64,000 bases of DNA from Oscillospiraceae bacterium (GTDB taxonomy: Bacteria > Bacillota > Clostridia > Oscillospirales > Oscillospiraceae). Shown piece after piece: positions 32,722 to 41,816 of this stretch. Each line of letters starts with the position of its first letter. Position 1 is the stretch's first letter. The notes beneath the pieces are model-generated. The model had not been told where the DNA came from. It was given only the letters and a program-made list of their open reading frames with translations, and did no database searches. Location: positions 1 to 64,000 of the forward strand of contig CAKASQ030000012.1 in assembly GCA_916988195.3 (NCBI GenBank), given 5' to 3'. Position numbers and translations under genes: made by a program.

Positions 32722-33891
32722 ATGCAGGAAATGAGCAGACGAAACCAGCATTTCACCGACTCCGTCATTCGCCGGATGACGCGTGTGAGCCTTGACTGCG
32801 GCGCGATCAATCTGGCGCAGGGCTTCCCGGACTTCGATCCCCCGAAGGCCATGACCGACCGGCTGCGCGAGGTCAGCCAGGAGGGCCCGCACCAGTACCC
32901 GATCACGATGGGCGCGCCGAATTTCCGCCGCGCGGTCAGCCGCAAGTGCGGCAGGTTCATGGGCATTTCCATTGACCCGGATACGAACATCGTCGTGACC
33001 ATCGGCTCGACCGAGGCTATGGTCGACACCATTTTTGCGCTCACGAACCCGGGCGACAAGATCGTCATGTTCTCCCCGTATTTTGAAAACTACCGCGCGC
33101 AGGCTATCATGGCGGACTGCGAGCCTGTTTTCGTGCCGCTCGTTCCTCCGTCGTTCCATTTTGACCCGGAAGTCCTGGAGGACGCGTTCCGGCAGCACCC
33201 GAAGGCAATCCTCATCTGCAACCCCTCGAACCCCAGCGGCAAGGTCTTTACCTATGAGGAGCTGAAGTTTATTTCCGAGCTCTGCATCAAGTATGACGTC
33301 TATGCCATCATGGACGAGGTCTATGAGCACATTGTCTACGATGGCCGGCAGATGGTCTACATGGCCTCGCTTCCCGGCATGTGGGAGCGGACGGTCAGCT
33401 GTTCGAGCTTGTCGAAGACCTACTCCATTACCGGCTGGCGGCTCGGCTACGCGATCGCTCCGCAGCCCATCATGGACCGGATCAAGCAGTACCACGACTT
33501 CAACACCGTCGGCGCGGCTTCGCCTCTGATGGAGGCAGCTGTTGTGGGCCTCGAGATGCCGGATGAATACTACCGCGAGTTTGGCGACCACTACGCCCAT
33601 ATGAAGCAAATTTTCACCGGCGGCATGAAGGAGCTCGGTATCCCCTTCACGGACCCCGAGGGTACGTATTTCGTGCTGGCCGACGTGGCGCCCTATATGA
33701 AAAAGGGCCAGTCGGACGTGGAATTCTGCGTCGAGATGGCACAGAAGGTCGGCGTGGCCTGCGTGCCGGGCAGCTCGTTCTTTGACGAGGATGTCAACCA
33801 CATTGTCAGGCTCCATTTCGCGAAAAAGGACGAAACGCTCCTCGCCGCGCTCGACCGGCTGAGCAATCTGCGCAGAATCATGTGCGGCTGA
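32722..33891 (+). CDS. Class I/II PLP-dependent aminotransferase
   Basis: The 389-residue enzyme has INLAQGFPDFDPP, the NPSNPSGKVF cofactor-site motif, DEVYEHIVYDG, and the PLP lysine in SSLSKTYSITGWRLGYAI. It resembles the kynurenine/glutamine transaminase-like group of fold-type I aminotransferases; substrate preference cannot be read. The ATG at 32722 follows AAGAAGGT; an in-frame TTG at 32701 is rejected. It is transcribed alone, ending at a terminator. Confidence 0.93.
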   Translation: MQEMSRRNQHFTDSVIRRMTRVSLDCGAINLAQGFPDFDPPKAMTDRLREVSQEGPHQYPITMGAPNFRRAVSRKCGRFMGISIDPDTNIVVTIGSTEAMVDTIFALTNPGDKIVMFSPYFENYRAQAIMADCEPVFVPLVPPSFHFDPEVLEDAFRQHPKAILICNPSNPSGKVFTYEELKFISELCIKYDVYAIMDEVYEHIVYDGRQMVYMASLPGMWERTVSCSSLSKTYSITGWRLGYAIAPQPIMDRIKQYHDFNTVGAASPLMEAAVVGLEMPDEYYREFGDHYAHMKQIFTGGMKELGIPFTDPEGTYFVLADVAPYMKKGQSDVEFCVEMAQKVGVACVPGSSFFDEDVNHIVRLHFAKKDETLLAALDRLSNLRRIMCG

Positions 33892-33958
33892 GTATCCGAG
33901 TTCTACATTCTCCTAATTCGTCCATTTTTTACCGATAAATTTATATCGAATAATTTTT

Positions 33959-33995
33959 AAAAAGCTTCGTATGGTGATCCATGCGAAGCTTTTTC
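33959..33995. terminator. Terminator of the aminotransferase gene
   Basis: AAAAAGCTTCG-T-ATGG pairs with CCAT-GCGAAGCTTTTT, giving A- and T-runs on both sides; it is effective on the plus strand. Confidence 0.9.
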
Positions 33996-34085
33996 TCCTC
34001 TTTTGTGCAGTTAAATATGTTAAATTCGGCATGGGTCAGCTGCAATTGCACAAAATCCATTGGTATATCCCGTCTAAAAAGCTCA

Positions 34086-34114
34086 TTGAATTTGCGGCAC
34101 TTCTCATATATTAT
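34086..34114 (+). promoter_or_regulatory. Probable promoter of the hydrogenase operon
   Basis: TTGAAT and TATTAT with a 17-base spacer. This leaves a leader of about 260 bases before the first gene. Confidence 0.6.
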
Positions 34115-34220
34115 AAACAATATAAATACCCTGAATTTAGAAATCAACGATTTTTCTTTCAACCATCGCAAATACTGCTCCGTCCGGCCGCGCCGCTCCC
34201 ATACCGCGTCCGGGCTCCGG

Positions 34221-34297
34221 CCCGCACCGAAGCCTCCTTCTGCCATTGTCACCGAGAAATGCTGCATGTCATATCTCCGGCTTCGGTGCGGGTCTTT
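34221..34297 (+). promoter_or_regulatory. Terminator-like hairpin in the hydrogenase leader
   Basis: CCCGCACCGAAGCC (34221-34234) pairs perfectly with GGCTTCGGTGCGGG (34279-34292) across a 44-base loop and is followed by TCTTTTATT, about 85 bases before the first gene. It could act as an attenuator. The loop and flanks match no riboswitch I recognise. The rest of 33996-34378 holds no gene. Confidence 0.55.
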
Positions 34298-34378
34298 TAT
34301 TCCTTGTCGAATTCGCCTGTCCCGGCAAGCGGTCCGGTTCCGGCGACGAAATATGAAAGCTAAGGGGGAAGAACCGCA

Positions 34379-34864
34379 ATGAATGAAGCGCAATGCGCAA
34401 GAACCATGCAGATCATAGATACCCATGGGCGGGATCCCGCCGCCCTGATCGCGATTTTGCAGGATGTGCAGGCAGAAAACAGCTATCTGAGCCAGGAGAA
34501 CCTGGAGCTGATTGCCAAGGAGCTGAACGTGGCCATTTCCAAGGTCTACGGTGTGGCGACCTTTTTCGAGAATTTCTCGCTGGAGGCCAAGGGCAAGCAT
34601 CTGGTCAAGGTCTGCAACGGCACGGCATGTCATGTTCGGAAGTCGCAGCCCATCTATGACGCTGTTCATGCCTATCTCGGCCTGAGCGGCAAGCGCAAGA
34701 CGTCTGACGACGGCCTGTTTACGCTCGAGACGGTCGCATGTCTCGGCGCGTGCGGACTTGCGCCCGTCATGACGATCGATGGCGAGGTCCACGCGAAGAT
34801 GGACCCTGACCGGGCAGTGGCGCTGCTGGAAGAAATCCGGGCAAAGGAGGGCTCTGCGCAATGA
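34379..34864 (+). CDS. hydC: NuoE-like [2Fe-2S] subunit of bifurcating [FeFe]-hydrogenase
   Basis: The 161-residue protein has the thioredoxin-like [2Fe-2S] motifs KVCNGTACHVR and VACLGACGLAP of NuoE/HydC subunits, and a helical N-terminus (DVQAENSYLSQENLELIAKE, VYGVATFFENF). AGGGGGAAG precedes the ATG. It overlaps the next gene by four bases (ATGA) and forms with the next two genes a HydABC-type electron-bifurcating or NADH-linked hydrogenase in the cytoplasm, passing electrons between ferredoxin, NAD and protons. Confidence 0.93.
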   Translation: MNEAQCARTMQIIDTHGRDPAALIAILQDVQAENSYLSQENLELIAKELNVAISKVYGVATFFENFSLEAKGKHLVKVCNGTACHVRKSQPIYDAVHAYLGLSGKRKTSDDGLFTLETVACLGACGLAPVMTIDGEVHAKMDPDRAVALLEEIRAKEGSAQ

Positions 34865-36747
34865 AAATTGAAACGAGAGAGGCTTTGAACGCCCGCCGCG
34901 AGCAGGCAAAGGCATGGCTCGCCGCCGAGCAGCGCGTGATTCTCGTCTGCGCCGGTACCGGCTGTATCGCGGGCGGCGCGATGAAGGTTTATGACAAGCT
35001 TCAGGAGCTTTGCCAGGAGCGGAAGCTCAAGACCCGTGTGGCGCTGCGCGAAGAGGGCGGCAAGGACACGCTCCACTTCAAGCGAAGCGGCTGTCAGGGC
35101 TTCTGCGAGATGGGTCCGCTGATTGAGATCCAGCCCGAAGGCATTTTCTATACCCATGTCCATCCGGAGGACTGCGAGGAGATTCTCGAAAAGACCATCC
35201 TCCACGGCGAAGTTATCGAGCGCCTTCTGTACAAGCTCACAGACACCACCTACGTCAAGCACGACGATATCCCCTTCTATAAAAAGCAGAAACGCGTCGT
35301 TCTCGAGACCAGCGGCAACACCGACGCGGAAGACTTGGACGAATATTTGGCACACGACGGCTATGCGGCCTTGGAAAAAGCGCTCTTTGACATGACGCCC
35401 GCCGAGATCTGCGCGGAGGTCGTGGACTCGGGTCTGCGCGGCAGAGGCGGCGCGGGCTTCCCGACCGGCAAGAAGTGGGAAAGCGTCCGCCGGATGCCTG
35501 AGGGCAAGAAATACGTCGTCTGCAACGGCGACGAAGGCGACCCCGGCGCGTTCATGGACCAGTCCATCATGGAGGGCAATCCCCACGCGATTCTCGAGGG
35601 CATGATGATTGCAGGCCGCGCCGCAGGAAGCGACGAGGGCTACATCTACGTCCGCGCGGAGTATCCTCTGGCGGTCAAGCGCCTTCGCATGGCAATCGCC
35701 AAAGCGGAAGAAGCTGGTCTTCTCGGCGAGAATATTCTCGGCAGTGGTTTCAGCTTCCGGATCAATATCAACCGCGGCGCAGGCGCGTTCGTCTGCGGCG
35801 AAGGCAGCGCTCTGACGGCTGCGATCGAAGGCCGCCGCGGCATGCCGCGTGTCAAGCCGCCGCGTACGGTCGAGCAGGGCCTCTGGGCGAAGCCGACAAT
35901 CCTCAATAACGTCGAAACCTTTGCCTGCGTTCCCGTCATTGTCCGGCGCGGCAGCGACTGGTTCCGCACCATCGGCACAGAAAAGAGCCCCGGCACGAAG
36001 GCCTTCGCCCTTACCGGCTGTGTGGTCAACACCGGCCTTATCGAGGTTCCGATGGGTACGACGCTGCGCGAGATCATCTTCGATATCGGCGGCGGCATCA
36101 AGGACGGTAAGAAGTTCAAGGCCGTTCAGACCGGCGGCCCCGCGGGCGGCTGTCTGACGGAAGACCAGCTCGACCTCCCCGTCGACTTCGACTCCCTCAA
36201 AAAAGCAGGCGCAATCATGGGCTCCGGCGGCCTTGTCGTCATGGACGAGGATACCTGCATGGTCGAGACCGCCCGCTTCTTCATGAACTTCACCCAGAGC
36301 GAAAGCTGCGGCAAGTGCGTGCCGTGCCGCGAGGGCACCAAACGCATGCTCGAAATTCTGACGCGGATCGTGGAAAATAAGGGCTCGCTTGAGGACCTCG
36401 ACATGCTCGAGAACCTCTCCCAGACCATCCGCGAGACGGCGCTCTGCGGCCTCGGTCAGGCGGCGTGCAACCCCGTTTCCAGTACGCTCAAGGCGTTCCG
36501 CAACGAATATCTTGCCCACGTGGTCGACCACCACTGTCCGATCTGCAACGGGCCGAAGGCGCATCTGGCCATCGATCCGGAAAAGTGCAAGGGCTGCGGC
36601 AAGTGCAAGAAGAACTGCCCGATGGATGCGATTGCGGGCGAGAAGAAGAAACCGCATATCATCGATCCGTCCAAGTGCATCAAGTGCGGTGCGTGCCAGT
36701 CCGGCTGCCCATTCGATGCCATTGAGCTTGTGAAGGAGGAGGGTTAA
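34861..36747 (+). CDS. hydB: NuoF-like flavoprotein subunit of [FeFe]-hydrogenase (HydB)
   Basis: The 628-residue protein has an N-terminal thioredoxin-like [2Fe-2S] domain (VCAGTGCIAGG; SGCQGFCEMGP), the NuoF FMN/NADH-binding core (GLRGRGGAGFPTGKKWE, CNGDEGDPGAFMD), an SLBB domain, the [4Fe-4S] site SCGKCVPCREGT (about residue 480) and two C-terminal ferredoxin-type [4Fe-4S] motifs (CKGCGKCKKNCP, CIKCGACQSGCP). This order is typical of HydB of trimeric electron-bifurcating hydrogenases and of HndC. Confidence 0.95.
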   Translation: MKIETREALNARREQAKAWLAAEQRVILVCAGTGCIAGGAMKVYDKLQELCQERKLKTRVALREEGGKDTLHFKRSGCQGFCEMGPLIEIQPEGIFYTHVHPEDCEEILEKTILHGEVIERLLYKLTDTTYVKHDDIPFYKKQKRVVLETSGNTDAEDLDEYLAHDGYAALEKALFDMTPAEICAEVVDSGLRGRGGAGFPTGKKWESVRRMPEGKKYVVCNGDEGDPGAFMDQSIMEGNPHAILEGMMIAGRAAGSDEGYIYVRAEYPLAVKRLRMAIAKAEEAGLLGENILGSGFSFRININRGAGAFVCGEGSALTAAIEGRRGMPRVKPPRTVEQGLWAKPTILNNVETFACVPVIVRRGSDWFRTIGTEKSPGTKAFALTGCVVNTGLIEVPMGTTLREIIFDIGGGIKDGKKFKAVQTGGPAGGCLTEDQLDLPVDFDSLKKAGAIMGSGGLVVMDEDTCMVETARFFMNFTQSESCGKCVPCREGTKRMLEILTRIVENKGSLEDLDMLENLSQTIRETALCGLGQAACNPVSSTLKAFRNEYLAHVVDHHCPICNGPKAHLAIDPEKCKGCGKCKKNCPMDAIAGEKKKPHIIDPSKCIKCGACQSGCPFDAIELVKEEG

Positions 36748-36751
36748 ACGT

Positions 36752-38443
36752 ATGGCAAAAGGTAAAATGTACGTCGACGGTATTTGCGTGCCGTTTGACG
36801 GAGAAAAGAACGTCCTCGCGGTCATCCGCAAGGCCGGAATCGACATGCCGACGTTCTGCTATTACTCCGAGCTTTCTACCTTCGGCGCATGCCGTATGTG
36901 CGTGGTAGAAAACGAACAGACCGGTAAAATCGACGCCTCCTGCTCCATGGAGCCGCGCGACGGTCTGCGTATCCGCACGAACACCGAGCGGCTGCTCAAG
37001 CACCGCCGGATGATTCTTTCGTTGATGCTCTCGTCCCATTGCCGCAGCTGCACTACCTGCGAAAAAAGCGGCAACTGCCGATTGCAGGAACTGGCGCTGC
37101 GCTTCGGCGTGACGAATATCCCGTTTGAAGACACCCGTCCGCATTATGCGCTGGATGAGACAAGCCCCGCGATCGTCCGTGACCCGGGCAAGTGCGTTCT
37201 CTGCGGCGACTGCGTGCGCGTGTGCGACGAATTGCAGGGCATGAGCATTCTGAACTTCGCCCACCGCGGCAGCAACGTTCAGGTTATGCCGGCATTCGAC
37301 CGCCCGATGAGCATGACCAAGTGCGTCACCTGCGGCCAGTGCGCAGCTGTCTGCCCGACCGGCGCCATCACCATCCGCAACCAGATCAACGACGCTTGGA
37401 AGGCGCTGCATGATCCGGAACTTCGCGTTGTCGTCCAGATTGCCCCTGCCGTCCGTGTTGCACTCGGCGAAGCGTTCGGCCTTGCCCCCGGCGTGAACGT
37501 GCTCGACAAGATGGTCGCCACGCTCAAGCTCATGGGCGCAGATGCGGTCTACGACACCACATTCGCGGCGGATATGACCGTCATGGAAGAGACGGCGGAA
37601 TTCCTCCAGAGACTCGAGAAGGGCGGCCCGTTCCCGATGTTTACGAGCTGCTGTCCGGCATGGATCAAGTACCTCGAGAAAGAGAATCCCAAGTATCTGC
37701 ACAATATTTCGACCTGCAAGTCCCCGATGCAGATGTTCTCCGCCATTCTCCGCGCACAGGAAAAAGAAGGCGGCAAGAAGCTCTATCACATCGCCATCAT
37801 GCCCTGCACAGCCAAAAAGATGGAGGCGGCCAGAGAAGAGTTCAAGCACGGCGACCAGCCCGATGTTGACCTCGTTCTCACCACGCAGGAGCTCATCCGC
37901 ATGATCAAGGAAGCCGGTATCCGCTTCAATGAGCTGCCCGACGAAGCGCCCGATATGCCCTTCGGTCTTGGCACCGGCGCAGGCGTCATCTTCGGCGCGA
38001 CCGGCGGCGTAGCAGAGGCAGTTGTCCGCCGCGTTATGGAGAGCGAGTCCCGCAACACCCTGCAGGCCATCGCCTACTCCGGCGTTCGCGGCATGGAGGG
38101 CGTCCGCGCGGTCGAGCTGCCCGTCGGCGAAAAGACCATCCGTGTCGGTGTTGTCCACGGCCTCAAGAACGCGAGAACGCTCATTGCGAAGATGGAAGCC
38201 GGTGAAGAGCACTTTGATCTCGTCGAAGTCATGACCTGTACAACCGGCTGTGTCGGCGGCGCGGGTCAGCCCATCGGCAGACGCGAGCAGAAATACGCCA
38301 GAGCCGAGGGTCTGTATGAAGCAGACCGCAAGACGCTCATCAAGTCCTCGCAGCACAACCCGATTCTCAAAGCGCTCTATGAAAAGCTCACGCCCGAGCG
38401 CGCGCACGAGCTGCTGCACGTCTACTACCCGCAGCCGGAATAA
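36752..38443 (+). CDS. hydA: [FeFe]-hydrogenase catalytic subunit (HydA)
   Basis: The 563-residue enzyme has an N-terminal [2Fe-2S] domain (CYYSELSTFGACRMC), the His-ligated cluster region (KHRRMILSLML...CRSCTTC), two [4Fe-4S] motifs (CVLCGDCVRVCDE, CVTCGQCAAVCP) and the H-cluster signatures TSCCPAWIKY, MPCTAKKMEA and VMTCTTGCVGGAGQP. The proton-relay cysteine in TSCC is present. The third signature differs from the usual ACPGGC. It starts four bases after hydB with GGAGGAGGG upstream. It reduces protons to hydrogen, regenerating NAD and ferredoxin during fermentation. Confidence 0.96.
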   Translation: MAKGKMYVDGICVPFDGEKNVLAVIRKAGIDMPTFCYYSELSTFGACRMCVVENEQTGKIDASCSMEPRDGLRIRTNTERLLKHRRMILSLMLSSHCRSCTTCEKSGNCRLQELALRFGVTNIPFEDTRPHYALDETSPAIVRDPGKCVLCGDCVRVCDELQGMSILNFAHRGSNVQVMPAFDRPMSMTKCVTCGQCAAVCPTGAITIRNQINDAWKALHDPELRVVVQIAPAVRVALGEAFGLAPGVNVLDKMVATLKLMGADAVYDTTFAADMTVMEETAEFLQRLEKGGPFPMFTSCCPAWIKYLEKENPKYLHNISTCKSPMQMFSAILRAQEKEGGKKLYHIAIMPCTAKKMEAAREEFKHGDQPDVDLVLTTQELIRMIKEAGIRFNELPDEAPDMPFGLGTGAGVIFGATGGVAEAVVRRVMESESRNTLQAIAYSGVRGMEGVRAVELPVGEKTIRVGVVHGLKNARTLIAKMEAGEEHFDLVEVMTCTTGCVGGAGQPIGRREQKYARAEGLYEADRKTLIKSSQHNPILKALYEKLTPERAHELLHVYYPQPE

Positions 38444-38467
38444 CATTCCGTTCCCATCCCATACAGG

Positions 38468-38497
38468 AGAAGCTCCCGCAATGCGGGAGCTTCTTCT
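38468..38497 (+). terminator. Terminator of the hydrogenase operon
   Basis: AGAAGCTCCCGC pairs with GCGGGAGCTTCT around AAT, followed by TCTAC. It lies 24 bases after the hydA stop. Confidence 0.8.
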
Positions 38498-38510
38498 ACA
38501 ATTTGAAGAG

Positions 38511-38580
38511 AGCCGCCGGATAAAATGGATTTGAAATTTATTTTGCGCCTGTGGGCGCAAAGCTCTGCGAGGCTTTTGAG
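38511..38580. repeat. Dispersed repeat family B, copy 1
   Basis: The sequence starts AGCCGCCGGATAAAATG and contains TTTTGCGCC/GGCGCAAA as a stem, then CTCTGCGAGGCTTTT. The region at 51772-51840 matches it along its length with scattered substitutions, some of them compensatory in the stem. It lies between hydA and surE. The remaining part to 38731 shows no gene. Confidence 0.7.
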
Positions 38581-38731
38581 CAGTGCAACATGTTGCGAGG
38601 CTGAGACGGCATTTTGGAATTGTCACACTACCTGGCGATTCTGCTTTTTGTTGGGAAAATGGAGGATTTGTCGAAATTGCGGCTTGTGGGTGGGCCTTCG
38701 GTATGATAAGATAGGCGGAAAAGGAGTGTTC

Positions 38732-39469
38732 ATGATGAAAAAGCTGAAAATATTGATTGCAAACGACGACGGGATCCGCTCAGAGGGCATTGCCCGGCTG
38801 GCAAAGGCCGCGAGTGAGTTTGGAGACGTCTGGGTGGCCGCGCCCGAGCATCAGTGCAGTGGTATGTCCGTCCGACTGACGATTGCCGGTATGCCGGAGA
38901 TGGCAGTCTACCGCTACGATTTCCCAGTTCCGGTGCAGGCCGCGTGGAGCGTTGACGGAACGCCTGCGGACTGCGTAAAGGTTGCGCTGCGCTCGCTGCT
39001 CGGCTTCCGGCCGGATGTTGTTCTCTCCGGGGTCAACGACGGCATGAACGCAGGACACGACGTGTGCTACTCGGGAACCGTCGGCGCTGCGACTGAGGCT
39101 GCGCTCAATGGCATTCACACCATTGCCTTTTCCATGGGTAAGGCCTCTGCCGTTGATGTGGCCGAGCAGAATCTGCCCGCAATGCTCGAAGAGCTTCTGT
39201 TTGCGCCTTTGAACCCGGGCGAGCTCTGGAACGTCAACTTTCCGCCCTGCCCTGCTGCCGAGTGCAAGGGCGTTCTGCGGGGGCGTTTCCCTGAGAAGCA
39301 CTCGTTCTATGAAAACTACTACACCTGCCTGCGCGAGGAACACGGCGTACAGTATCTCGCACCTGTGCCAAAGGTTCTCACCCGCGAGGAAACACAGGAA
39401 GGAAGCGACATCCACGCCGTGCTGAACGGATATATTTCCATCGGCAAGGTGCGCTGCGCCGCTTATTGA
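38732..39469 (+). CDS. surE: 5'/3'-nucleotidase SurE
   Basis: The protein has the SurE signature: LIANDDGIRSEGIARLA with the metal-binding Asp pair, APEHQCSGMSVRLTI, GTPADCVKVAL and SGVNDGMNAGHDVCYSGTVG. The 245-residue length fits the family. AAGGAG lies before two adjacent ATGs (38732 and 38735); either can be the start. It removes phosphate from nucleoside monophosphates. A longer in-frame form starting at 38525 would run through repeat B and is rejected. Confidence 0.94.
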   Translation: MMKKLKILIANDDGIRSEGIARLAKAASEFGDVWVAAPEHQCSGMSVRLTIAGMPEMAVYRYDFPVPVQAAWSVDGTPADCVKVALRSLLGFRPDVVLSGVNDGMNAGHDVCYSGTVGAATEAALNGIHTIAFSMGKASAVDVAEQNLPAMLEELLFAPLNPGELWNVNFPPCPAAECKGVLRGRFPEKHSFYENYYTCLREEHGVQYLAPVPKVLTREETQEGSDIHAVLNGYISIGKVRCAAY

Positions 39470-39490
39470 GCTTCCATACAAGCATAAACG

Positions 39491-39525
39491 TACCGCCGAA
39501 GAGTTCGTCTCTCCGGCGGCATATT
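39491..39525. terminator. Shared terminator between convergent surE and XRE genes
   Basis: CCGCCG-A-AGA (39493) pairs with TCT-C-CGGCGG (ending 39519), followed on the plus strand by CATATTTTATC. It lies within the 56-base gap between the two stop codons. Confidence 0.7.
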
Positions 39526-40530
39526 TTATCTGCGCTTTTTCCGATAGATGGACAGTCCTGCCATCAGCGCGCCGTATAGCACACCGCCGACCGCCCAAAT
39601 GAACCAGCTGTACTGCGGCTGGCCGTTGCCGTTGGGCCCGAAGGTGTAAAAGAGGAAAATCGCCGTGACCGCGAGCCAGTAGACCGCGCTGATCGCGTCC
39701 ACGATGCGGCTTTTCGCCTTGCTCTCGCGGGTGTAGTCGCCCTGCTCCAGAAGCTTATCGACCGCGCCGCGCATGGAGCCCGCGCGCACCAAAAGCAGAC
39801 ACGCAATCCCAACGAGCAGCAATAGCGCGCAGACCGCCAGCGAATCATACCCATCACGCGTCCTTCCAACGCACATCACGGCGAAAATCGGAACCGCCGA
39901 TATAATGCAGAGCACCACGCCGATTGTCGTCAGCCGCGTGCATTCTTCCGCCTGCTCCGCCTCCTGCTGCCTTGCAAGTGCTGCTGCATCCGCGTCAAGC
40001 GCAACTGGATCGTGCTCGAGGTATTCGAATTCTTTGAGCTTCGTCCCGGAAGTTAAAAACAGTGCGACCGCCGCGGACACCATCCCGAGCAGCACGCAAA
40101 GCCCCAGTCCGCCCGCAACAGAATCCGGAATTTTTACATGAAATACAGAGCCCAGCGCGGTGAGGCCAATGAGCACGATCGGTGACCACACGCAAAGCGC
40201 CACACCAAGCGACACCCTCGGAACTGCCACCGCTTGCAGCGACAAAAACCGGCTCGCCTCCTCCCGCGTCACGCGCTTGGCCAGGGCGTTCTCCCGTACC
40301 GCCTGCTTCGGGTCATCTTGCTCCGGCGTGTCCATACCGTTCTTTAAGAGATAATCCGTGTTCACGCCGAGCAGCTCGCTTAGCTGCACAAGTTTGTCCA
40401 AGTCCGGCATCGACTGCGCACTTTCCCACTTGGAGACCGCCTGCCGCGTCACCATCAGCTTTTCTGCCAGCTCCTCCTGCGACCAGTTTTTCTGGCGGCG
40501 GAGCATCGCTATCTTTTCTGAAAAGTCCAT
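39526..40530 (-). CDS. XRE-family regulator with C-terminal membrane domain
   Basis: Residues 1-65 form a Cro/C1 helix-turn-helix (IAMLRRQKNWSQEELAEKLM, VTRQAVSKWESAQSMPDL, LLGVNTDYLLK). The rest has about six hydrophobic helices (residues 120-330), including LYGALMAGLSIYRKKRR at the end. Such membrane-tethered XRE regulators are common in Clostridia; their signals are usually unknown. It is transcribed alone, convergent with surE. Confidence 0.88.
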   Translation of the reverse strand: MDFSEKIAMLRRQKNWSQEELAEKLMVTRQAVSKWESAQSMPDLDKLVQLSELLGVNTDYLLKNGMDTPEQDDPKQAVRENALAKRVTREEASRFLSLQAVAVPRVSLGVALCVWSPIVLIGLTALGSVFHVKIPDSVAGGLGLCVLLGMVSAAVALFLTSGTKLKEFEYLEHDPVALDADAAALARQQEAEQAEECTRLTTIGVVLCIISAVPIFAVMCVGRTRDGYDSLAVCALLLLVGIACLLLVRAGSMRGAVDKLLEQGDYTRESKAKSRIVDAISAVYWLAVTAIFLFYTFGPNGNGQPQYSWFIWAVGGVLYGALMAGLSIYRKKRR

Positions 40531-40661
40531 ATTCCCTCCTGTGCCGGTTTTCCCAGCTGATTTGATGGGCTTATTTTACCATAACGCGTAGTTGCGGGCA
40601 AGAAACGAGCCTGTTCTTTTGTCAACCGGTGGTTGCGGCCGTAGATTTTCCGTGATTTTAA

Positions 40662-40696
40662 GCAAAAAGCACTCCGCAAAATTGTGCAGAGTGCTT
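40662..40696 (-). terminator. Terminator of dcyD
   Basis: On the minus strand AAGCACTC pairs with GAGTGCTT and is followed by TTTGC. It begins 19 bases after the dcyD stop. Confidence 0.8.
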
Positions 40697-40714
40697 CCTG
40701 ATATTGATTGCTGT

Positions 40715-41770
40715 TTAGAAAATGTCGCCCAGCATCTGCTGCTCGGCAAAGAGCGCCGTCGCGCCGCCGGTGTGCCAGAAGACGACGTTGCTGCCCTGTT
40801 CGACCTTGCCGGTGCGGATGTGGTCAATAAGCCCCGCCAAGGCCTTTCCGGTATAGACGGGGTCAACGAACAGCCCCTCGAGGCGCGCGAGCATCTTGAT
40901 GGCCTCGCTCGCCTTTTCGTTCGGCTGCTCATAGCCGGGCGCATAGTAATTCATATCCATGTGAAGGTCCGCGTCGCGGTCGACATGCAAGTCGCTCCCG
41001 AGGTCCGCCAGCACCTGATTGGCAAGATTCTGCACCTTCGTCAGATACGCATCATTCTTCGGGCTGACAGTGATCGAGCGGATAACCGCGTTCGAGCCAA
41101 CGAGCTTTCTGCCCGCGTGAAGACCTGCCATCGTGCCGCCGGTTCCAGTAGCGTGGTAGACATAATCTGCATTCAGGCCGAGCTCGTCCAACTGCTCCGC
41201 GAGCTCCACAAAGCCGTTCGCAAAGCCGATCGAGCCCACGTGGCTGGCTCCCCCCATCGGAACATCGTAGCACGGTGTGCCGGAGGCCGTCAATCTTGCC
41301 GCGTGCTCCGCGCCCATGACAAACGAGCGTGCCTCCGCATCGTCTTCCGTCTCGCCGGGCTCGATGTCCACGATGTGGATTTCCGCGCCCATGACCTTAT
41401 CGAGCAGCAGATTCGCGCGCACATCCTTCTCATCCGGCTGCACGACCGCCGTCAGATACAAAATCGGGTCCAGCCCGCAGCGGCGGCAGGCAGAGACCGT
41501 CTCCATCGCATGGTTCGACTGCGTCGCGCCGTAGGTCACGACCGCCTTGCAGCCCTTGGCCATTGCGTCGCCGAGCAGGAACTCAAGCTTACGTATCTTA
41601 TTGCCGCCGAAGAGGTTCATGCCGGTAAAATCATCGCGCTTGATATAGAGGTTCACGCCAAGCTCCTTCGACATGCGCTCGAGCTTATAAAACGGCGTCG
41701 GGAAAAAGCCGAGCTGCACGCGCGGCACAGGCGCAAAGAGCGCTTTTGCTTTCTGAATCGTTTCGTTCAT
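40715..41770 (-). CDS. dcyD: D-cysteine desulfhydrase / ACC deaminase-family PLP enzyme
   Basis: The 351-residue protein has YIKRDDFTGMNLFGGNKIRKLE (PLP lysine in NKIRK), TYGATQSNHAMETVSACRR and VYHATGTGGTMAGLHAG, as in D-cysteine desulfhydrases and 1-aminocyclopropane-1-carboxylate deaminases. It most likely cleaves D-cysteine to pyruvate, sulfide and ammonia; the exact substrate is not certain. It lies 47 bases downstream of the PFL-family gene and may be co-transcribed. Confidence 0.88.
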   Translation of the reverse strand: MNETIQKAKALFAPVPRVQLGFFPTPFYKLERMSKELGVNLYIKRDDFTGMNLFGGNKIRKLEFLLGDAMAKGCKAVVTYGATQSNHAMETVSACRRCGLDPILYLTAVVQPDEKDVRANLLLDKVMGAEIHIVDIEPGETEDDAEARSFVMGAEHAARLTASGTPCYDVPMGGASHVGSIGFANGFVELAEQLDELGLNADYVYHATGTGGTMAGLHAGRKLVGSNAVIRSITVSPKNDAYLTKVQNLANQVLADLGSDLHVDRDADLHMDMNYYAPGYEQPNEKASEAIKMLARLEGLFVDPVYTGKALAGLIDHIRTGKVEQGSNVVFWHTGGATALFAEQQMLGDIF

Positions 41771-41816
41771 AGGTTACGCTTCCTTTCCGGGGTAAAGATA
41801 TTGCTTTTGTGATACG

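Noticed and set aside
32662-33816. 384-codon minus-strand frame opposite the aminotransferase gene
   Set aside because: Antisense shadow with no ribosome-binding site.
34672-38626. Long minus-strand open frames (724 and 648 codons) opposite the hydrogenase genes
   Set aside because: They mirror the G+C-biased codon positions of hydB and hydA, lack ribosome-binding sites and show no motifs; the plus-strand genes are unmistakable.
38525-38731. N-terminal extension of SurE
   Set aside because: It would translate repeat B; the canonical SurE start with AAGGAG lies at 38732/38735.
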